A stretch of DNA of 62,467 nucleotides. It comes from Lingula anatina (lineage: Eukaryota > Brachiopoda > Lingulata > Lingulida > Lingulidae). The position numbers and the translations under genes are program-made. This document shows, piece by piece, positions 23,180 through 33,593 of the stretch. The stretch spans positions 124,332 through 186,798 of the forward strand of contig NW_019775814.1 of the NCBI RefSeq assembly GCF_001039355.2, read 5' to 3'. Numbering within the stretch: position 1 is the first letter of the stretch; the number at the start of each line of letters is the position of its first letter. Under the pieces are notes generated by a model that ran no database searches, was not told the DNA's origin, and saw nothing but the letters and a program-made list of their open reading frames with translations.

Positions 23180-23640
23180 GTAAACACAGACATGTTCCAA
23201 TGACGCACCGCAAATCAAATAGTCGCACCCTGAAAGGCAGAGAGTTCCTGTACCAGGGACTATTTAATTTAATTAAACATGTACTACCCGGTCGACGCGT
23301 TTGGAAATCTTTGTGTGTAAATATATCCATCCTGAGTAAATAACCTATAGTTACATACTGGTATCATTCCTAACGCAGAGATTTTAAATGATAAAGAACC
23401 TGTAATAAATTACCCGATGTGGATATTTCCATTTGAAATATTAGAAAGACTGTGTTTGTTGTCCTCAGAGTCTGTCCAGGGGCTTAGATGTTAATTTTTC
23501 AATTAAATTTGTATAAAAAAAGTCTCCAGCCATTTTGAGTCCCAGTGCAAGATTGTAAGTTGCAATATTTGATGAAATTGGGGGGAAACCAAGAACTACA
23601 TTTCAGCTAGTAAAGTTTTAAAATGATACAAGTCATATTG
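23180..23640 (+). repeat. Segmental duplication, 23-kb copy
   Basis: Partner of 5520-5960, same orientation. It ends shortly before a TATA-like motif and a 51-bp minisatellite, and the match resumes at 24470. Confidence 0.62.
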
Positions 23641-23711
23641 TCAGCGATGGTTTACACTACCCCCTCCCGTTTTTGAACTCTTCCGAACAGAACGATTTTT
23701 ACCTGCATCAC

Positions 23712-23719
23712 GTATATAA
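23712..23719 (+). promoter_or_regulatory. TATA-like box ahead of the 51-bp minisatellite
   Basis: TATATAAG on the plus strand. The 12-mer TATATAAGCTGG is identical to the TATA region of the four-cysteine peptide gene at 5481-5492 on the opposite strand. It would place a transcription start near 23745, just before the repeat array. It could also be chance. Confidence 0.35.
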
Positions 23720-23780
23720 GCTGGGCAGTTTTACTGCTCAGCATATTCTTCTACAGCAGCGGCCCACCTCCTCTCAGCAG

Positions 23781-24240
23781 CCCACGGCACGATCTAAAGA
23801 CTCACGGCTCTGCATCACCTCGTCTTAGCGGCCCACGGCACGATCTACCGATCCACGGCTCTGCAGCTACTCGTCTCAGCGGCCCACGGCATGATCTACC
23901 GACCCACGGCTCTGCAGCTACTCGTCTCAGCGGCCCACGGCACGATCTACTGGCACACTGCTCTGCAGCTACTCGTCTCAGCGGCCCACGGCACGATCTA
24001 CCGATCCACGGCTCTGCAGCTACTCGTCTCAGCGGCCCACGGCACGATCTACCGACCCACGGCTCTGCAGCTACTCGTCTCAGCGGCCCACGGCACAATC
24101 TACCGACCCAAGGCTCTGCAGCTACCAGTACTCGTCTCAGCGGCCCACGGCACGATCTACCGACCCACGGCTCTGCAGCTACTCGACTCAGCGGCCCACG
24201 GCACGATCTTCAGACCCACGGCTTAGCAGTACCTCGTCTA
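23781..24240 (+). repeat. 51-bp minisatellite, nine units
   Basis: CCCACGGCACGATCT-type cores start at 23781, 23832, 23883, 23934, 23985, 24036, 24087, 24144 and 24195; the period is 51 bp except for one 6-base insertion near 24125. The unit is a multiple of three, so several frames stay open on both strands: plus frame ALQLLVSAAHGTIYRPT, minus frame RGPLRRVAAEPWVGRSC. The ATG-started plus frame runs 23891-24226. GC content is well above the neighbours. Direct repeats without spacers rule out a CRISPR-like array. Confidence 0.85.
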
Positions 24241-25262
24241 CTTCAGTGACTTAACGATATCAATTTTTCCATTTAATATATATTTATTCTACATTTTCTG
24301 TACAACTTTTTACGTCATATTGAAATATTTATTTATATATTTATTTCCGCTCTTGTTGTTTTTTAATCTTCAAAAATATCCTCAACACATATATCATTAA
24401 CTTCTTATAAAACTTTTGCATTTTGGAAAAAAAGTTAACTTTGCATATAATCATACCATTATGGTATAATTGCGTTATGAGAACAATTGTCTTCTATATT
24501 TATCCACTCAGAGCACGTCAAATCGCGTGTATTCAGGAAGGTTTGCTGTCGCTGTTGCTGTCTATGTGAGTCATTTTGAGAAAATATTTCTTTTCTTGCT
24601 GCTGACGGCAATATAATAGAAAACTGAGAAAAAGTTTCATATATGACTATCTGTGTCCAATGGAGTGATCAATTATTTTGTTTTGCAACATCAAATCATG
24701 GCTTTTATCTAAAACACGCTATCAAAATAATCTTGGCCTTGGATAAGTTCGACAACCAGTAATTAATGTACTTTAAAATGATAATAAAAAGTGCGTTAAA
24801 AGTCATGAGCTTTGTCCTCTTAAAAAACATTGTACTTCAATTATTTTTAGAGTGGTAAAACAGTTATTGTAATCATTGGTATGTTATCTGATCGCTAGAA
24901 CTTGTCACAATAACAAAATGTTTTTCAATTAAACTTATTCACCAAAAACAGCTATGCTAAAATTTATTCACCAAAAACAGCTATGCTAAATTTTGAATAA
25001 AGCATAATATTAATAAAATAATGTCTAAATATAACTTGTTTTTCTCTCTATTCTTAAACAAATGACAGATTTGAAATAAACTGTTATTTATTATAACTGT
25101 TGCAAAATATGTTTTCCTATCTTTTACATGTTTAGAATGTTTGTCACATTGACCATTTTCCATGATTTTGAATTGTTTTAAAACAAAAATTAAATTTTTC
25201 TACAAAGAAATGCCGTGGGATAATCAGGTTGCACAGAAGGACATATTGTGAAATCTACTTGC
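24241..25262. other. Duplicated flank and non-coding DNA
   Basis: 24470-24620 matches 6020-6150 (the second half of the segmental duplication). A direct repeat of about 28 bp (ATTCACCAAAAACAGCTATG) occurs near 24938 and 24965. No gene is supported. Confidence 0.5.
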
Positions 25263-25266
25263 TTAA

Positions 25267-25618
25267 AGGGATAATAACTCTTCGTATGAGATCTATATTT
25301 CACAATAAAAACATTGTGAATAACTCATAGAAATATAATATATTCTGTTTTACCACAAAACGGCAGTTATAGCTGTTATTCTGATATCTGAGCTTGTCTT
25401 TAGACCACGTGACCACCATTGATGGCTATACTCTGTTAAAATCTCTTAAGAGATTTTAACAAAAAAAACAAACTTTTTAGAAAAAAAACAGGGACTTACT
25501 TTGAATGTAAAAATGGATTTATTTTAATAAATGGTTAAAACCATTGGTAAGTATGGGAGAATTGTTGTTTGCTCCAGGAAAATTAGTTTTTTGGCGGAAA
25601 CAGACAGTTATTATCCCT
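25267..25618. mobile_element. TTAA-flanked MITE with a central perfect palindrome
   Basis: A 352-bp element. The ends are AGGGATAATAACT and its exact reverse complement AGTTATTATCCCT, flanked by TTAA at 25263-25266 and 25619-25622. TTAA target duplications are the hallmark of piggyBac-type transposition. At 25435-25460, about the exact middle, lies a 26-bp perfect palindrome (arms GTTAAAATCTCTT). No coding capacity. Confidence 0.72.
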
Positions 25619-25622
25619 TTAA

Positions 25623-25969
25623 AAACTTCTATGTAGGATAAATCTCATACAATATTTTTCACTGAACTGCTATGATGTGATTGACTACATATAATATAAT
25701 ATGGTACATTTCATCTAAGAATTGAATGCATTCTTATTTGTTTAAGGCAAGTTTCAAAACCTCTGCTCAAATTGTTCCTTTAAAATCGCACTCATCTGAA
25801 AATTCAAATATTCAATATCTGTCAATACTTATTTATTGCTCCCTGCTCGGCGGCATATTTTACAGCTGTGTACCCCGATTTTTCTACTAAGGTTGAGTCA
25901 TGTTCTCCATTCACATATTCTTCCGTTGAGTTAAAAGTTTTTCCTCATTTTTTCCTGTTTGGCGACAGA
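25623..25969. other. Non-coding spacer
   Basis: No gene or repeat recognised between the MITE and the duplicated gene-end relic. Confidence 0.4.
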
Positions 25970-26545
25970 TCATTTGTCTGTTGACGCGACTGTTTCGGAC
26001 ATTAGCTCTTGTTCGTCATCGGCTTCCATTTTTGCGGGTGTTTCTCCAGATAGTGCTTCCATACCATATCCTCCATCAGAGAAGTCGGACAGATCTCTTG
26101 ATGCTGCATCATGCCGACCATCACATCGTTTATAAAGCACAACGATTCCTGTTCTTGCTCCATCACCGTCATTAGATTCGAAAGTTTCTCTTGTTACTTG
26201 CACGTTCACGGATCATTCGGCTGTAGGAGCAACAATTTCGGACACAAAGCTCTTGGTCGTTACCAGGTTCCCCGTTGTAGCGAGTTTTTCTCCAAAAGAC
26301 GTGTCTTCATCATATTTTCTACCAGGAAAGTCGGGCAAATTTCTTGATGCTGCAGAATGCCGGTAATCACGTCGTTTATAAAGTATACAAGGCCAGAAAT
26401 GCGCAGCATTCACGCGATACGCGAGGGCGCTACAGTGGGGCTTCACGTGACTCAACTGGCCAATCACAGCACAACAATGGCATCGCGTACACAGACTCTG
26501 TGATAAGTGCTCGAAGAGCAGCCCTATGGAACGCCATCCACGCAA
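25970..26545 (-). pseudogene. Tandemly duplicated gene-end relic, possibly a cGLR tail
   Basis: One minus-strand frame is broken by a single TGA at 26211-26213. The two halves encode related units of about 57 residues: LYKRRDYRHSAASRNLPDF in the upper half and LYKRCDGRHDAASRDLSDF in the lower, then a G-x-x-Y...GE acidic stretch. Both units end in TGA followed by TC(C/T)GT, at 26213 and 25972, a period of 241 bp, so the ancestral unit already contained the stop. The RH-x-A...acidic pattern loosely recalls the cGLR 1 tail module, and the block lies 3' of cGLR 3 in the same orientation. The link to cGLR is inference. Confidence 0.45.
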
Positions 26546-26577
26546 AAAATCAGACTTGCAATTTAATAGCCAAATGA

Positions 26578-26745
26578 CATTCTAACAGCCTACAAGAAAT
26601 CTAACAGTGGTCAAAATAATCTAATAGCCAACTCATAAAATTTAACAGTGTTAAAAAATCTAATAGCCAACTCATAAAATTTAACAGCGTTAAAAAATCT
26701 AACAGCCAACTCATAATCTTACAGCCAACTTTTCAAAACAGCCAA
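26578..26745 (+). repeat. 39-40 bp tandem repeat
   Basis: About four degenerate units of CTAA(C/T)AGCCAACTCATAAAATTTAACAG-type sequence, with cores at 26620, 26660 and 26699. AT-rich, no coding value. Confidence 0.75.
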
Positions 26746-26782
26746 GTCAGCATCTAACGCTAGAGGTCACTGCTGTCACGGG

Positions 26783-26938
26783 TCTATCCGTGGACGGCGC
26801 GTAAAGTGATGACGTCATTTCAATATGAATGTAACTCCCAGTACTTGTAATATATTCTCTTTGCTGTATATGAACATGTAACATAAACTCCTGAGTACAC
26901 ATATGTTTGTCCTAATTACGCCCCGTCCACGGATAGAA
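26783..26938. mobile_element. Short inverted-repeat element (MITE-like)
   Basis: TCTATCCGTGGACGG at 26783 and its reverse complement CCGTCCACGGATAGA ending near 26938 bound an AT-rich core of about 120 bp. The near-palindromic ends extend through (C)GCGTA/TTACGCC. No target duplication was identified. Confidence 0.6.
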
Positions 26939-26945
26939 TATATAT

Positions 26946-27835
26946 TCCAGAATAAACCATTACCACTAATTTATAACTTTTATTTTGGTTTAATATGTTA
27001 TTCATGAAAGAGTTCATGAAATATTATTTTAAGTTGTTAAAACGTGATCTTATTCTTTTTATATTCAAATAAATAAATAATTTGGGTAAATTGGTCTTCC
27101 ACTTCTTTTTTTGCGTTTTTCCTTTACTACAAGATTATTTTGGAACAGTTGCAGCATTAAAAATTAAAATAATTAGAAATCTGAAAGAAGAATTTTGCAT
27201 AATTGTTAAATTACGAAAGGAATTTTGGATTAAGAGATTAATTAAATAGTGATATTGTCAGTCGGTTTATGTAGAATCTGATAATATGATTGAAAATACT
27301 GATCAAATTCTTGGCCTTGCACTGGGCAGTTTTACATTTGTGCCAAGTGCCATTGTACAGTGGTAAAAGTTCTTCAATTGCCATGAATTTTTTTAATAAT
27401 ACTCTGTATGTTGCTGCCATCTGCTGGTGCTATCGGCAACGAATTAGTTTGCCTTTGTTTCTGAGTGAATCTACCGTCTAAAATTACTATTTCTAAAAAT
27501 ATTTGCGTTTTGCTGAGGGAAGGCTAGGCAATGCACGGCAAACTTCTTAGTACATGTGTACAACAGACTTTTTTTTTTAAAAACCCTAGCGATTTTTGGT
27601 AAGGAGTTGCTTGAAGCACAGCACAGCGTTGCTGTCTAACGGCATCAGGCCGTTAGTTTGTCAATTATCACGAATTACCCACAAATCGTGAGCCCATTCA
27701 TTTTCCTAAGGCAATCTAGCAACTCATTAAAAATGCACGCATGCACAGTGGGCTAGGCGTGACGTCATGCAGTGCATTTCTGGGGATAAACAGTTCCTGT
27801 TACTACTCCATCACCGTAGGCATATTAATTTTCTG
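26946..27835. other. Non-coding stretch 3' of cGLR 3
   Basis: AT-rich at 26950-27250, then a more balanced region to 27835. No gene is supported. The short minus-strand frame at 27238-27420 lacks splice or family support. Confidence 0.4.
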
Positions 27836-27839
27836 TCGA

Positions 27840-27906
27840 ATCAAATGTTTTCTAGAGGCTGCTTCCTGACTGTCATCGTGTTCCTCTGCTGGTCTTTGTT
27901 TCTTGT
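27840..27906 (-). pseudogene. Frameshifted relic of the cGLR 3 tail
   Basis: Just beyond the stop of cGLR 3, a frame one base out of register reads LDKKQRPAEEHDDSQEAASRK, closely matching LGFKQRPADEHADDQEAGSRK at residues 600-620 of cGLR 1. The DNA match is also clear on both sides. A single-base insertion or deletion at the end of the gene would explain why copy 3 stops at residue 590. Confidence 0.65.
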
Positions 27907-29679
27907 CTAAGTTCCAGTTATCTTGCAAAAAAGTCTTGCTAAAAACACTAATGCTCGCTCTTTTTCATTACATACAGAGCCTAATTCATCATCCACCGAT
28001 TTTTTTATTTCTTCTAAGAATTCTCGTCCATTGTCTATTGAAGGGATCGAGTCTTCCGATAATGCTTCGGGTCCAACTTTCAAGATGTTTTCTTTTAGGT
28101 TTTTAATTAAAGTTCTTATTTCAGCTAGCATTCTGACTTCGTCATCTGACATAGCGTCTTCTGCTTCCCTGATTGCTCCCATGACAATGTCAGAGTTAAG
28201 CAATGAGCAGGCGCCCAGTAACTCCCCAATCATTTCGAGGAAAGAGAATATGTCAGTTACAGATATTTTGTTGCTATCTGCTGCTGCTTTCAACTGCCAT
28301 ATTTGAGGTAACAGATGAAAACCGCGAATAGGCATTTTGGGAAGCAAGTAAGACAGTGGATCAAAATGGAGGTCATATTTTTCTTGGATTTCCGCGAGAA
28401 TAGATTGTGGATTGTGGCGGATGTCGCGCAAGATGTCAATGTTGCTGTTGACTAATTGTTCCTCTATGTGATCTATCATATTGTTTTCCCGTATGAAGTA
28501 GTTTGGGATGAGCTTCTTGTGAAGAAAATCAACCAAGAAATCAAGGAAGTCGTAAAAACGTTGCCCCATTTCTCCATCTGTCCACCTGTCCTGAGGAATG
28601 TGCTCACATAACCACAATAACGTTGTCTTCAGGTGGTAGGAAGAAAGCATGCCGGATTCTTCCAGTCTGTGTTTGTGTATCAGTTTTATGATACGGTAAA
28701 CATGGCGCTGAACCTGATTTAACGACAAGACAAGATGACGCTCCGCTAGAGCAAAAGAGATCCTCCATTCTGTTCGGCATTCTCGATCACCGGGATTGGC
28801 AACTGGAACAACATGACATTCAAGCTCTTTCACAGCTTTGATTTGCTCCATATTAGGCCAACCACTAGGTCTCTTGCGCAAAAACCATTCGTCTGCTTCA
28901 TGTGGCCACGTATTCAATGGAAGAGAGAAAACTAAATCTCTGTTCACAAGATTTCCGCTAATACTGAAAAATTGGGGCCCTATGATTGCAAGTGCAGGGC
29001 CATGAATATGAATATCAAATTGTTCGAGATCTTCCATATTGCTTAATTTATGTACTTGATGATACAAGGCTTGATGACTCAGATATTCATCCCCTTGTTC
29101 ATACTGCAGTGAGTCTGGCTTTTCAATTATGGGGTGTTTGCCCTGGATTCTAAGTTTGACATAACCGGGGTGACAGCCCTGACTATCAACAAGCAAAGCT
29201 GCCTCTGCTGTTGCCTTTGAATCTCTATGATACGTGACTGTGGCGGGAAATGCTGTAAAAACCCCCATTACATCAATATCCGATAGTTCAATGCGAGTTT
29301 TCTGTTCCTTGTGACACACACAAAGGATCCCAAGGCCGTCAAAGATGCTACCTAGTAACCTCATCTGAGGGCACTTAGGGACAAATCTTTGACATTCCTG
29401 CTCCAAGTACTCATGAGGAAAGCGTTTATAACACAATTGGTTTGTTAAAACAAAGTCGCATAGAAATTGTCTTGTAATTGCAAAAATACTACCCTCGGTT
29501 GTGTCACATCCACCGATTTTGGCAAACACATCGACGAAAAATCTTAAAATCGCCTCAATTTCCTTTTCGGTAGGAACTGAATGTTTCCCAAAAATATTTT
29601 TGGATATCCACTGAATAAGTTTCATTACCACTGTTTCTTGAGGTAGCATCTCTGCTAAGTATGCTGACAAGTTTGTCAT
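27907..29679 (-). CDS. cGAS-like receptor (Mab-21 family), array copy 3, shortened tail
   Basis: A 590-residue intronless frame with the Mab-21/cGAS-like core: G110-S111, D134-x-D136, and D248 (in NRDLV) at the position of the third Asp, where copies 1 and 2 read TGD. The C-lobe keeps TEWRISFALAERHL (303-316), NQVQRHVYRIIKLIHKHRL (321-339) and SSYHLKTTLLWLCE (346-359). It is closer to copy 1 than to copy 2 in this part. About 22 residues between the N-lobe helices are missing relative to copy 2 (around residues 95-105), shortening the region before the G-S loop. The start ATG at 29679 lies 52 nt after a shared acceptor. The tail ends early because of a probable frameshift. It may still be an active enzyme, since all the core acidic residues are present. 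Confidence 0.85.
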   Translation of the reverse strand: MTNLSAYLAEMLPQETVVMKLIQWISKNIFGKHSVPTEKEIEAILRFFVDVFAKIGGCDTTEGSIFAITRQFLCDFVLTNQLCYKRFPHEYLEQECQRFVPKCPQMRLLGSIFDGLGILCVCHKEQKTRIELSDIDVMGVFTAFPATVTYHRDSKATAEAALLVDSQGCHPGYVKLRIQGKHPIIEKPDSLQYEQGDEYLSHQALYHQVHKLSNMEDLEQFDIHIHGPALAIIGPQFFSISGNLVNRDLVFSLPLNTWPHEADEWFLRKRPSGWPNMEQIKAVKELECHVVPVANPGDRECRTEWRISFALAERHLVLSLNQVQRHVYRIIKLIHKHRLEESGMLSSYHLKTTLLWLCEHIPQDRWTDGEMGQRFYDFLDFLVDFLHKKLIPNYFIRENNMIDHIEEQLVNSNIDILRDIRHNPQSILAEIQEKYDLHFDPLSYLLPKMPIRGFHLLPQIWQLKAAADSNKISVTDIFSFLEMIGELLGACSLLNSDIVMGAIREAEDAMSDDEVRMLAEIRTLIKNLKENILKVGPEALSEDSIPSIDNGREFLEEIKKSVDDELGSVCNEKERALVFLARLFCKITGT

Positions 29680-29731
29680 ATCTTCTGCATTTTCTGCATT
29701 TTGTCTTGGCTGTCGATCACACGAAGGATAT

Positions 29732-29822
29732 CTAAAATTGAGGATGAAAATAGATTCAAGTGTTTTCCAGACTGACTTTCTTTTTATTATACAATGGAAA
29801 ATTAATTCGAGAGCAGATTTAC
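29732..29822 (-). other. 5'UTR intron of cGLR 3
   Basis: Donor CTAGG|GTAAAT at 29822 and acceptor CAATTTTAG at 29732 give a 91-bp intron, the same length and place as in cGLR 2. The agreement between paralogues supports it as real. Confidence 0.55.
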
Positions 29823-31497
29823 CCTAGAAAGTACCGCGTGCTTAAGGCACAACATATGACAACTCAATACTGAAGACGTTTGAACTTTCTGATTGTGTTT
29901 TTATTAAAGAAACTTTAAATAGAAGCAAGAAAGAGTAATTCTCGTAGAAGACAGAAATGTCCGAAGCACCTTAGTATCATATTTAACAACATTTTTCATA
30001 GCCTAACAGAGCTCGAAGTGGCCTTAGTTTCGAAGGTTTCTGTAAGATCCCTCTCTCCTATCAGCAGGCCGCTTCCGTTACTGGAAACGACGAAAATCAA
30101 TGCGTGCTGCATGATAGCACACAACAGACAGTCATAAGATTATATATGTGTTCATTTTTTCCATCTAACGAAGAAGATNAAAATGCGGTCGGTTGCAAAA
30201 TGCGGCTCTACACACTCCTGCCACACCACAATAACAATGCCTGGGATCAAACGCTGCCAAAAGAACTTTTCAGACGAGTCATCGCCACGTCCTAGATATT
30301 CTAAACAGTGGAGAGTACAATAAACACCTTAATTATATACCCTAGCAGCCGGCAATCTATCTTTGCCAAGAGTGGCCGAAAAAGGAAAATGCTTTACAAT
30401 AAGAAACGATAAATTGCGGCTGGATCTTTCTGAGTTGTACATACCCTGTATACCCATGTATTTGTGTGTTGTTATAGTAAATGTTGCATACAGTTAGCTG
30501 CTGTGAATTCTTTGGGTATTTAAAATACTGTTGTTGTTGGTATTAGTGTGTGTATAAATATAAGGGTTATAAGTGGTACGTAAGTGTGCCACGAATGGCA
30601 TGTACTGCTGTTGATGGAAAGCACAGCAATAGTGAAGTTATTGTTTTATTTTGTATGTGTACTACAGGGTGGCTGACTGTATGACGTATAGTACCCTCAT
30701 TCTTCATAGAAAATGCCAGTGATAAATGTTAAATGGCACATGGCATTATTTTTGTTTGCACTAAAACTGTACAGGGCCTTACATACTGTACATCAGACGG
30801 ATAATTGAACATTAAAGCTTGATTGCGATAAGAAGGACCTACATGTGAAGCATGTGTGATCGAGATTTGAAATGAATCCAAACCGAATTCGTAAAGTACA
30901 ATGTGAAGCTAGATTGCCCATTGGTGTTGTTTACAGCGCTGTTTTCTCACTCAGGAGAGACCATATAGTACTGCATTGTTTGAATGGTTTAGGTTCGACA
31001 AAGGAATTGCCAATTTATTTTATATTATTGCGGTATAATACAGATTTAAGACGGAGATATTTGGCATTTGGGATTTTATTACCTTATCATACACTATACA
31101 TGCGTATGATTAAAAGTATTGTCCACTGTTTTCAAAGTGTGGTGGTCAAATGATTACACCAACTATAAAACATCTATAACATTAAATGAAATGTTTCAAG
31201 CCAACGAAAGGGAAGTCATGTACCTTAACTCATCGTTAGCATACCGGCCAAAAATTATTTCCTAGCCTTACAAAGCTTTGCCCTTGTTTCCATTACAAAC
31301 AAATGAGTATTATGGCGTATAAAATAAATGAAGAAAAACATGTCGTTGGAAGCCCGCATGACAAACCTATATGCTACGTAAATGTTAACATACATAGAAA
31401 AGCCCGACCCAGCAATAATGTTAAGAATTAAAGTCGCAATTGGGCAGATTACACCTGAAGTAATCGTTATATAATAAAGACTGAATCAGAAGAAATA
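29823..31497. other. Upstream region of cGLR 3, no gene seen
   Basis: 30127-30180 matches the start of the block at 33594 (AGTCATAAGATTAT, then CCATCTAACG) and breaks off near the ambiguous base at 30179. The remainder has no supported gene or recognised repeat. Confidence 0.45.
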
Positions 31498-33157
31498 CAG
31501 ACTTGACATTTAATATGGAATATTTTTTTCCAAATTATTTTTCATCAGTTTTTTCCTATTTTGCTGACTGATAAATGAAAATTAGAATTAAAATCATGTT
31601 TTAATAACTTTTATTTATCTCTTTGATGTCATTGTGACACCAGTTCATTAATTGAATTCGCCAGTGAAGCAAACAAAAATGCATTGCCTATTTTAAGTTA
31701 TACGACAACCATTGAAAGCAATATTTTGGATCTGCATATTTTCCAAATTATCGTCTTTAAAAGAGTTACACGCCCCACAAAGGACCCTCATGTCATTGTC
31801 TTGTCACAGCAACGGTTGCTGTTACACCTGACCTCATCTGGTTGCTACCAGAGCTTTCAAGCGGCAAGACATTCCTTAGAATAGGTTTTCAGAGTTTAAT
31901 ATGGAAAAAAATTCCAGGCAACGGTCAAAACTTGTCCAATTTGGTTCAGATTTGTTGTAGGACATGCAGGCCGTTGATTCGGCGAGTAATAACCTACCCA
32001 CGTATGCCTATGTGGTTCAAATATGGCGATTTTGATTACCAATGTATCTGCTCAATCCCTTGGCTCTGTAAGTTTTCTGCTATTAAAAGTGTTCTGTGTG
32101 AACGGGCAATCTCATCTTGCAACCTAAAATTGTTCCTAAGGTGCCCCCTAACAAACGATAGTCAAATGGTTCCCAGATTATTCCTTTATTTCATCTGGTT
32201 TAGTTTTTCATCAATGACTACCATTGGTGTTTTGGCACCAATGTGGTATCCACTCCAAATACTGACGCTGCCAATGACCCTAGTCACTTTAAAAGCGGCA
32301 CACGCCTTGTCGTACGTCACTTTAGGATGTTTGTAAACTCTGTTTTGATCAGTTAAGCGGTACAGGTGAAATCTGACCTCAATAAAGAAAGCCGCGCGGT
32401 TTCAGTGTTCTACTCAGAAACGGTTATGGTCCTCAATTCATTAGAGAAACTGACGACGCTGTTTTGCTGTTTACAGTGGCTTCCTCAGAGGTCTTTTGGT
32501 ATTCTGACCTGCTAAAACCAGTATTGTATTCGCTAAGAGCCTTGAAAAACGCGTTTTGGTCACAATTTGCCCCTCATTCTGAACGGACTGGGTGGCTTTT
32601 GTTTAGTTGCAGCAGCATATCCTGAAGGACAGTGAGTCCTGTGCCCTGGTGGTAAGATGTCAATACATTGGGCGTGGCCTCTGTGTAGGTACATCAGTCT
32701 GGGCATAAGTCCATAGAACTGTGCAGACCATTCCGTTTGACACAATAATCTGTCTGGCAATGTCTGTCTTTTTCGCGCCATTCTGGCACAGATTAACAAA
32801 TTTGTAAAACATTGTTGAACTCATTTTACGCACTGCAAAACCGACCGCTTACATGCAAAACTTCAAATTCTTCTATGCAGTAGTTGCCGACATATGGATA
32901 CTTTTTTGACGGAACCATGCTTCGCCAAAGCCCAGCTTAGACCAGGCCAAAGGAGCACTACCCAATTAAATCACTGCATATTACACAAGGCAGCAGTGCA
33001 ACAGGCTTGGCAGTCAGTTAATTGGTAGTGACACACCTGACTTTACACTTCTCCAGTCAGATATCTTATATGAGATCTGAGTTTTATGAAAAAAGAATGC
33101 ATTTTTACCTAAGCATGCCGTTGAAACTGAAATATTCCATATTAAATGTCAAGTCTG
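31498..33157 (-). mobile_element. Decayed Tc1-like transposon, copy B, inverted to copy A
   Basis: A 1660-bp element with the same terminal repeats as copy A (CAGACTTGACATTTAATATG at the left, its complement at the right) and TA duplications at 31496-31497 and 33158-33159. The transposase remains run on the minus strand: near 32780 MARKRQTLPDRLL, then further fragments toward 31850. The plus-strand open frame at 31842-32336 is antisense to the transposase and not a gene. Colinear with copy A throughout, with scattered differences. Confidence 0.85.
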
Positions 33158-33593
33158 TATGTAGTGTGCATATACGGTATATGTATTGCAGTTCACCGGA
33201 GTTAAACCACATGCGTTAAAAACATTGGGAAAAAATACAAAAAGTAAGAGCTTAAGGAACAATAAATATTCCTTTTATCTGTCTTTACCAACATATGCAG
33301 ACACTCATTTCGTAGTCATAATTTTATCCAATAAAATAATAAAATTATTGGGAAAGTGGGCATGCGCAATAACGGAAAGAATGAAGAAATACAGGTACAT
33401 TGCGTCACTGGTGATGAGACTAAAGTATCGCTCAGCAAAGATCAATAAAGGTTTTATCAGAAACCAACGGCGCTTTCGGAGCATAAGATTTACAGGTTAA
33501 GGATCAGCATATGGTACCAAACATGATTTTCAGATAAAAGTACTAATACTGCAAGTATTCAAGTATTTCTATTGTGAGTTGCATTGGTATGGT

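Noticed and set aside
23781-24240. CRISPR-like array
   Set aside because: The 51-bp units are contiguous with no unique spacers, and the genome is animal.
31842-32336. 164-residue plus-strand frame
   Set aside because: Lies antisense to the transposase remains of the Tc1-like element copy B; the real homology is on the minus strand.
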